Source: Pelagicoccus enzymogenes (GTDB taxonomy: Bacteria; Verrucomicrobiota; Verrucomicrobiia; Opitutales; Opitutaceae). From it: a stretch of DNA of 64,000 nt. Shown here in pieces: positions 61,601-64,000 of the stretch. The translations under genes were made by a program, and so were the position numbers. Under the pieces are notes generated by a model. The model made no database searches. It was given only the letters and a program-made list of their open reading frames with translations, and had not been told where the DNA came from. Numbering within the stretch: position 1 is the first letter of the stretch; every line of letters begins with the position of its first letter. Location: positions 124,001 through 188,000 of the forward strand of contig NZ_JACYFG010000013.1 of the NCBI RefSeq assembly GCF_014803405.1, read 5' to 3'.

Positions 61601-62657
61601 TGCTGTTGCTACGCCTACTACCACCTTCCCAATCTTCAACTTCGTCGTTTCCAAAAATCTCTATCGAGGACGAATCAAAATACTCTCTAACAGGCCTCGC
61701 CTCAATGACAAGAGTTCCGGTTTCCCCCTTTGGAATTATCAGCTCGTTGCCACCCACAAAGCGGATCAATCCATACTCATACTTCGCGAAACCAACCTCA
61801 GCTTCAACGGTGTTCGAGGCGACTATCCACAGAGAATTAATGTAAATGCATTCACTATAACTACAATCATACTCGCCCGCTTTCCCTGAGAGTTGCCTCC
61901 CATCTGACCCTCGCCTCAGGCCAACACCAGAAGAATCCAAATCATAGATACTAAATGTTTTTCCGTTAAAATTATACGTATAGGTACTTGGATCATCGCT
62001 TCTAAACACGACATCCCAGTTCTCGTCTGGAAAAACGCGCGAGCTTTCTAAATCATCATCCGATGTGACTAACACAGTGGCAGAAGCAGAATTATTCGAA
62101 TCATCCTCATCCTTGCTGGGCAACAACTGCATCTCCACCGTATACACCCCCTCCGATTCCGGAGCAGGAAAATTGCTCACCTGGCTACTAAAAAACCTCG
62201 TTTGCCCAGCATCAACTCCACCAGCGAGAGCACCACTCCTCGACCACACAGTCGAACCGGATGAATTCTTAAGTACGAGATTGTAGGAAATGTCGCCGTA
62301 ATCCTTTCCAATATCCGATCCATTAAAAACATCAGCCTTACTTACTTTGATTGTCCCGCCAGGAGCAACGTAGCTAGAGGCATTAAAACCCTTCATCTGA
62401 AGATCCCAACCTTCGACATTTTGTGGAGCATCCCTAACCTGCAGCGTTGCGATTTCTGATTTAACCTTGAGCTCTCCGAGCATTGCCTCGTAGTAGTATT
62501 CCCAATCCACGGGTGCAGCAAAAGACAAAGACCTTGAGTAGGTAGCCCATTTGTCGAAGCTATCTGCTGAAGTTTGCGTGAACATTGGATGGGCTGTATA
62601 AACGCCCCCTCCCTCTTTCGTCTTACATACAAAACGACAGAATCCGGTCCTTCCCAC
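52620..62657 (-). CDS. Giant secreted RCC1/BACON/FGE repeat protein (C-terminal part of a split gene)
   Basis: Open frame of 3,345 codons; the first codons (before about 62605) are out of the true frame and sequence-like only from KTKEGGGVYTAHPMF onward. In order: a CARDB-like domain, IPT/TIG (PPLITSVTPLVVSTGTVVTV), an abnormal-spindle-like beta domain, InlB-type repeat (SASEGYEFESWYENDQ), PKD (ANAGADTVATDSDGD), chitobiase-like domain (YYTVDGYPPEADGILYEGPF), BACON (NFDWEVTADYDWITLNTPSG), many RCC1-like units (VKTDGTLWGSGRSSQGQLG and variants) with two further BACON domains, and a C-terminal FGE fold (RLPTEAEWEYACRAG, RIERGGSWVDD). Joined to the protease frame upstream it gives about 3,770 residues. 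Probably a cell-surface or extracellular adhesin-like protein. Confidence 0.85.
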   Translation of the reverse strand: MGRTGFCRFVCKTKEGGGVYTAHPMFTQTSADSFDKWATYSRSLSFAAPVDWEYYYEAMLGELKVKSEIATLQVRDAPQNVEGWDLQMKGFNASSYVAPGGTIKVSKADVFNGSDIGKDYGDISYNLVLKNSSGSTVWSRSGALAGGVDAGQTRFFSSQVSNFPAPESEGVYTVEMQLLPSKDEDDSNNSASATVLVTSDDDLESSRVFPDENWDVVFRSDDPSTYTYNFNGKTFSIYDLDSSGVGLRRGSDGRQLSGKAGEYDCSYSECIYINSLWIVASNTVEAEVGFAKYEYGLIRFVGGNELIIPKGETGTLVIEARPVREYFDSSSIEIFGNDEVEDWEGGSRRSNSNRRIEIDFDIPNNETAGTRTANVFLDMNGKRVLESFRIRVLEDPPLITSVTPLVVSTGTVVTVDGNDFSSAGKLSLDGVELETLSWSSSTITFVVPSDAATGRLEVLANGLASNSVLLTVENVAVFSLLNDDGAVSSGEHEFGEIELGDSSSEKIFRLKNIGSSLMLLSGFSSPSEIGYSIESFGGEVLSNGQVSVAVGDYVRLRMTYTPNGVGSDSHTLTFGTNDSLNADVELNFSGTGVDTVAPNLEIVSPESSPFETLVSTLDILATYSDAAPITIRYSVDGGSFTEISGSQGILKIEGIELDVGSNQIVVEAEDGSGNRTTRSIEAVYTEPYFLNLSSSSETGGRVYGDGIYAPGTAVMVNASASEGYEFESWYENDQFVSSENSFSFLLSSDRSLEGVFSLNGTVPRNPVANAGADTVATDSDGDCYVSVDLDGSASVDPDDDIVSWTWLWSEAGEIKSVDGETAIAAMLIGPAEYELEEESGSNTVTLEVVDSNGNSSTDTIVVSFRHGVAESPVIEAEREGFPVSTTVTISHPSDSAVIYYTVDGYPPEADGILYEGPFEVSETMLVQAVAYVDCFVPSFASKSLTKRDDYLRLDVDHFEVGSDSQELEIEVESNFDWEVTADYDWITLNTPSGSGDGTLSISIEENGKLGPRKAEVTVSGAIIEILQSGVVESGYITEERFIFLESEEATDGGFVLDELEAWSAESLSPWLTVLSSEDSGIDGVRFEVEVNSSGELRIGQIEVNGEIYSVVQGQYGEFGFAYGPNEWGQLTGDGRTSTISEPVKVLDGVKRAYNSRGSTIALKSNGELWGISSEGFSPEGEFSSVQNEWILLRSSVRNIAGTETSYSSGSDRQFYFITDSDELYSISGNVFSYIDNDVRSVHPAWQGYYYIKNDNSLYGVDERNQSGKLGVGDRDPRLSPVFIASDVVDADLASYYGAFVKVDGTLWASGAGWSGVFPQELGWQDNFTPVQIGEGVVGVEGLGFQMLVKKADGGLYVFGNRNELFADLDQSQSRHSFDEAQLLAENVEEFRTVKFYADKLIYTPNQQSPVLLYENYNAGTTGTGELYVNGGETVYLSDDVIFASVNEYVGLFVKDDNSLWASGRIQGSIATELEPPEGGKYPASIDISNLADVVSAGRTNFFLEETGELSIAGLSADFLGEDQPLSLERAGIAQDVEEVAILGNGVGYRKSDGSVWLHGIASGTLALQDPTVPVKVAESAISMSGSANAIYWVSQDGKLFAMGEDSQGQLGETSGGGLSNPLSISSYFSDGEEFERVYQVDNEVKVVNALGSTVFYQKNDGALWSFGSNRRGLLGTDSSEQESPTPYMVAPFVDGLVRIQSGSNYFYLRDGELYAWGTNDRGELKTGAEGDLASPVQVADGISNMRGSYLNAIGELRRSVANKTTVSSQVTQFYSGTFGSPLFFETRSPVVLPSNGIEVDYQAKTDLLYSFRSYAPWVAFSSVPWIIIGEESHERVDAELTIAVLQNPTAQSRRGTVSIGGQILEVTQAASPAVLDWGEDQSVTLGAGASMGLEVLNDINASYRWFKDGVELSGDGESKLTVGSAESADAGEYGLVVSEGAGSIRQTELYSGRDYVLQLRSDGSLWGTGRFGDRENRARYALLAEGVRFVSAGSSAALYITEDDVLWGIGSFSPAAAGGAEIDEEQQAYRIADEVQFAEAGVDRTFYVKTDGTAWAMGQNKSGELGVGSEDDEVSTPTQLALSLKAISADALNATLFLTNSGELWGAGESTSGILGDSVEADQLSPVFIASGVKSVEALWREMAYFVDSSSVLYRLDSDSIVNTEIGNVKDISAGESHLLILKDDDSLWGMGESSVGQLGLKSIGTVDSPIFIAEDVDRFTAGGYFSVFVNRDAAIWVSGDNRGGQHGDAVPPYYYEPVETPVGFEQASFGSGHGLYIDGDGVLWSSGRNQTGQLGMGSEQAATTPSPIADNVISVAAALDQSFFIDSDARLRAMGLNSRGRLGDGTTVNRTSPVVIAEDAAELYPSDSNLYFVKTDGTLWGSGRSSQGQLGTGEDTFEQSPVQIAESVVSVASGLAHLLYVKDDGTLWGLGDGRYGQLTAEAEERQQTPLFIADGVSQVAASRWNSAYIKTDGSLWTFGRNQYGELGQGTEDMVPVPVRIAENVEQVAMTYWHTFFVTSDGVLFGAGRNSFGELGNYDSEIHSTPVLVDNRVATISAGNSSISYLTNSGELKLLVPDSEGEVNKYSVVADDIVAHKTEGPSGFARRLDGRSLVFGSDNYGQLGLGRSAERDTFEKVGWNYSATYNLTVNEIPPYLYLGSSEVTHVGLAIEGTLEILTNQTWSAASDSDWISIIGDAAGSGNHTLRYELEANLSGEARVGLVSVGAETLTITQNASPGGFYSSQLIPLSNIRLSTVENRVDLWLSADGSTGRVFVVCGEGDRNNAVVYSASLDGEKRIAVKLPNGSRTYLTLSNEGNITGNLPCIGDFVLGREPSGEAAAFAGVFEVGTGGSSSATILVKPSGEVLVVASDESGDVFVDEANVSESGEISTAVPGSKTLVMTIVENEKSFSGQVQEEGASEVVNFSGIDLEAGENDAFSEWLDIYVGVERPEPVVRWTRLGDIDRDGHTNQFEYIGRFNPVDFDSRLHTSVMPGEVTKLEVGPIKDGVSYSLESSVDFIEWNAVSILEASTSDSGLLLLTVTTPTQPVFYRIVLSRDTSLGMNEFTLIPAGSYSMGSPAEEPGRDASRETLHDVTLTHSFYMSATETTAETWTSVRSWAATNGYDDLSNGKAGSFEGASMSHPITEVSWWDAVKWCNARSEMNGFEPVYYTSDTFEPEAVLRSGTGSIFAKWNADGYRLPTEAEWEYACRAGTTTAFYSGAIANTGVDPVDPNLDAVGWFGGNSGDRTSEVAKKQPNEWGLYDMHGNVLEWCWDRSGNPSSDPVIDPVGPDDGGVRIERGGSWVDDAVDCRAAVRYGEIPDNGYDDLGFRVVRTVVIETPDVPNL

Positions 62658-63928
62658 GAATAAGAACCATAGTCACATGAAAACTCAACCGAATCACCAG
62701 TTATCGACACAACTGGGAAGGACATATCCTTAAAGAATATTTTATTGGATATACTTATTTTTTCAGCCCAACCAGACGATGTTAGGTGTTGACAGCCCGG
62801 GCCAATATCATATGTCTCATTAGAACCAGATGTTTCTATTGAGGTCTTAAACTTAATTACTAGATTTTCTCTATCCCTGAGGATATCTGCAATCGGGGCC
62901 CAGCTGGTTCTTGAAAACCCATCAAAATCCCAAAATAGTCTAATTTTATCCTCCGTGTAGGCAATAGCTTCAATTTCCGACTCATCATCAATTGATACCT
63001 CTAAACCATCAACTGAGCTAGCGAGGTCTGTTTTTTGAAGAGAGACATCCATAATCACAAATTCGGAGTTCGAAACGTACTCATCAATCTCCATCGTCAG
63101 CAATGCTCCACCCTCAATGTTGGCATAGTGTAAAGAGGCCAATGCTTTCAAATCCTCCACTTCGTCGTTAATTAATTTGAAAACGCTTCCATCTCCAGGA
63201 CCTCCTCCCACAAGGATAGCACCCGCATACCAGCCCTCAACGTTCTCTACAAGCAAAGGACCTCCGCTATTACCCTGAGCCGAGTGCAATTCAGGTGCAT
63301 AATATAGGTCAAAATCGTGATCATCAGAGGGAACCCCATCTTCAATATCGGCTACATCAATAACCATCGACTGCGGTGATGTCCCAAAAGGAATCCCCTG
63401 TTCAAGTGAACTGTAATTCGGATTAGAAAACCTGTGGGGTTCCGGATACCCAATCAGTACTTTCTCTATATTATTCAAACTCAAATCTTCAACAACATCC
63501 TCGCTTTTAGTTTTAAGCAATGATGAGTGACCGTGATCAAAAAGCACTACAGCAGCCGCATCCAAATTAAACTGATCTGGACTTGCAGTTGAATTGCTTG
63601 GATGATTAGCAGTGTACGAACTCCAGCCAAGGCATAATATAACAGCCTTCTCTTCCCTATGGGCGTCATTTCGCTGAGGAGAATATGAAACAGCAGACCA
63701 TGAACTAGTAGATTTGTTGAAAACGACATGGCCAGCCGTCAAACACACACCTTTTTCAACCGGAAAAGCCGATCCAATACCTCCAGAGCCTTCCAAGGTT
63801 CCTATATAACCATAAGGCTCATCATCGAACGAAACACCCAGAACATCGTATGGCTCAACCGTAACATCTGCACCTGCAAACTCCACCAAAGCGAGGGACA
63901 ATATTATAAGATTATAGAGTACCTTCAT
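62393..63928 (-). CDS. Trypsin-like serine protease (N-terminal part of the giant protein)
   Basis: 511-codon frame from ATG 63928; only the first about 440 codons are meaningful, as the frame is lost at the G5 run 62605-62609. Signal peptide (1-20). Chymotrypsin-fold protease with catalytic His in GVCLTAGHVVF, Asp in FNLDAAAVVLFD and Ser in SAQGNSGGPLL. The following beta-rich part ends SWEGPDSVVLYV and continues naturally in the next frame. The base composition is clearly more AT-rich than in the first 50 kb. Its start overlaps the preceding gene by 4 bp (ATGA). Confidence 0.85.
   Translation of the reverse strand: MKVLYNLIILSLALVEFAGADVTVEPYDVLGVSFDDEPYGYIGTLEGSGGIGSAFPVEKGVCLTAGHVVFNKSTSSWSAVSYSPQRNDAHREEKAVILCLGWSSYTANHPSNSTASPDQFNLDAAAVVLFDHGHSSLLKTKSEDVVEDLSLNNIEKVLIGYPEPHRFSNPNYSSLEQGIPFGTSPQSMVIDVADIEDGVPSDDHDFDLYYAPELHSAQGNSGGPLLVENVEGWYAGAILVGGGPGDGSVFKLINDEVEDLKALASLHYANIEGGALLTMEIDEYVSNSEFVIMDVSLQKTDLASSVDGLEVSIDDESEIEAIAYTEDKIRLFWDFDGFSRTSWAPIADILRDRENLVIKFKTSIETSGSNETYDIGPGCQHLTSSGWAEKISISNKIFFKDMSFPVVSITGDSVEFSCDYGSYSWEGPDSVVLYVRRKREGAFIQPIQCSRKLQQIASTNGLPTQGLCLLLHPWIGNTTTRQCSESSRLNQKSQRCRLGMLHKMSKVGIFR
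62605..62609 (-). other. Frameshift in a G5 run joining protease and RCC1 frames
   Basis: Minus-strand reading SVVLYVRRKREG enters the run in the protease frame; with one more G it would continue GVYTAHPMFTQTSADSFDKW in the long frame without a gap. A one-base loss in a homopolymer is a common sequencing error and also a classic phase-variation mechanism. Confidence 0.85.
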
Positions 63929-64000
63929 TTAATCGCCTTTTGTATTCGGTCAAAAGCTGCTTGTATTTGTTCCTTATTCACGTCGGAAGATGCCTTTGCC
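63925..64000 (-). CDS. C-terminal end of an upstream gene (partial)
   Basis: The last 24 codons (AKASSDVNKEQIQAAFDRIQ, then KAIK) end at a TGA that overlaps the protease ATG as ATGA. The start is outside the window. The stretch is helical and charged; no family can be named. The overlap implies that the giant gene is translated from an operon with it. Confidence 0.6.
   Translation of the reverse strand, partial: AKASSDVNKEQIQAAFDRIQKAIK

Overview
The window looks like a chromosomal segment of a free-living facultatively denitrifying bacterium, most likely a Verrucomicrobiota/PVC-type organism. I infer this from gene style (PEGA, BACON, RCC1 and formylglycine-generating-enzyme folds, a Hanks kinase fused to an FGE domain, scarce Shine-Dalgarno sequences). 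No rRNA, tRNA or CRISPR array was seen.

Positions 1-28.3 kb form a nitrogen-oxide respiration and NO-defence region: nnrS, a NirV-like FGE protein, a SCO copper chaperone, a cysteine-free Crp/Fnr regulator (likely DNR/NNR type), a NirK fused to cytochrome c, two Rrf2 regulators, anaerobic ribonucleotide reductase (nrdDG), a second SCO protein divergent from azurin, a nitronate-monooxygenase-like enzyme, a TonB copper receptor, a CuA-containing heme-copper NO-reductase-like operon with a degenerate second HCO subunit, a third SCO, a cytochrome b/ferredoxin fusion, heme O synthase, two DUF2249 proteins, hemerythrin-like and CopD-like proteins and a frameshifted RIC (YtfE/ScdA) gene. Seven TTGAT-N4-RTCAA boxes sit upstream of these genes. 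In most cases a -10 hexamer lies exactly where a class II FNR promoter needs it, and five or six start codons fall at or within 3 nt of the predicted +1, so leaderless mRNAs are likely. A second operator, GGAY-N6-RTCC, precedes nnrS, ric (twice) and the rrf2 gene at 25549 and fits an NsrR-like NO-responsive repressor.

Positions 28.3-36 kb hold mostly stress or housekeeping genes: an aldo/keto reductase with altered catalytic residues, an Rnk/GreA-like protein, an HPF-like protein, an NhaR-like LysR regulator, a GNAT protein, HPF preceded by a structured RNA candidate, a UPF0316 membrane protein and a YjjJ-like HipA kinase with its own palindromic operator.

Positions 36-52.6 kb form a coherent, poorly described module: a secreted PEGA/beta-propeller protein divergent from a run of seven genes coding for a Hanks kinase (kinase-TM-PEGA-FGE), a PP2C phosphatase, an SrfC-like P-loop protein, an SrfB-like actin/Hsp70 ATPase, a membrane-anchored Ig-repeat protein, a secreted coiled-coil protein and an FHA protein. 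No type VI secretion core genes accompany it. This is my best candidate for an undescribed system.

Convergent to it, 52.6-63.9 kb encodes what looks like one giant secreted polypeptide of about 3,770 residues (trypsin-like protease, CARDB/IPT/PKD/BACON domains, dozens of RCC1 repeats, C-terminal FGE domain), split by a one-base shift in a G5 run. A further gene ends 4 bp inside its start at the right edge.
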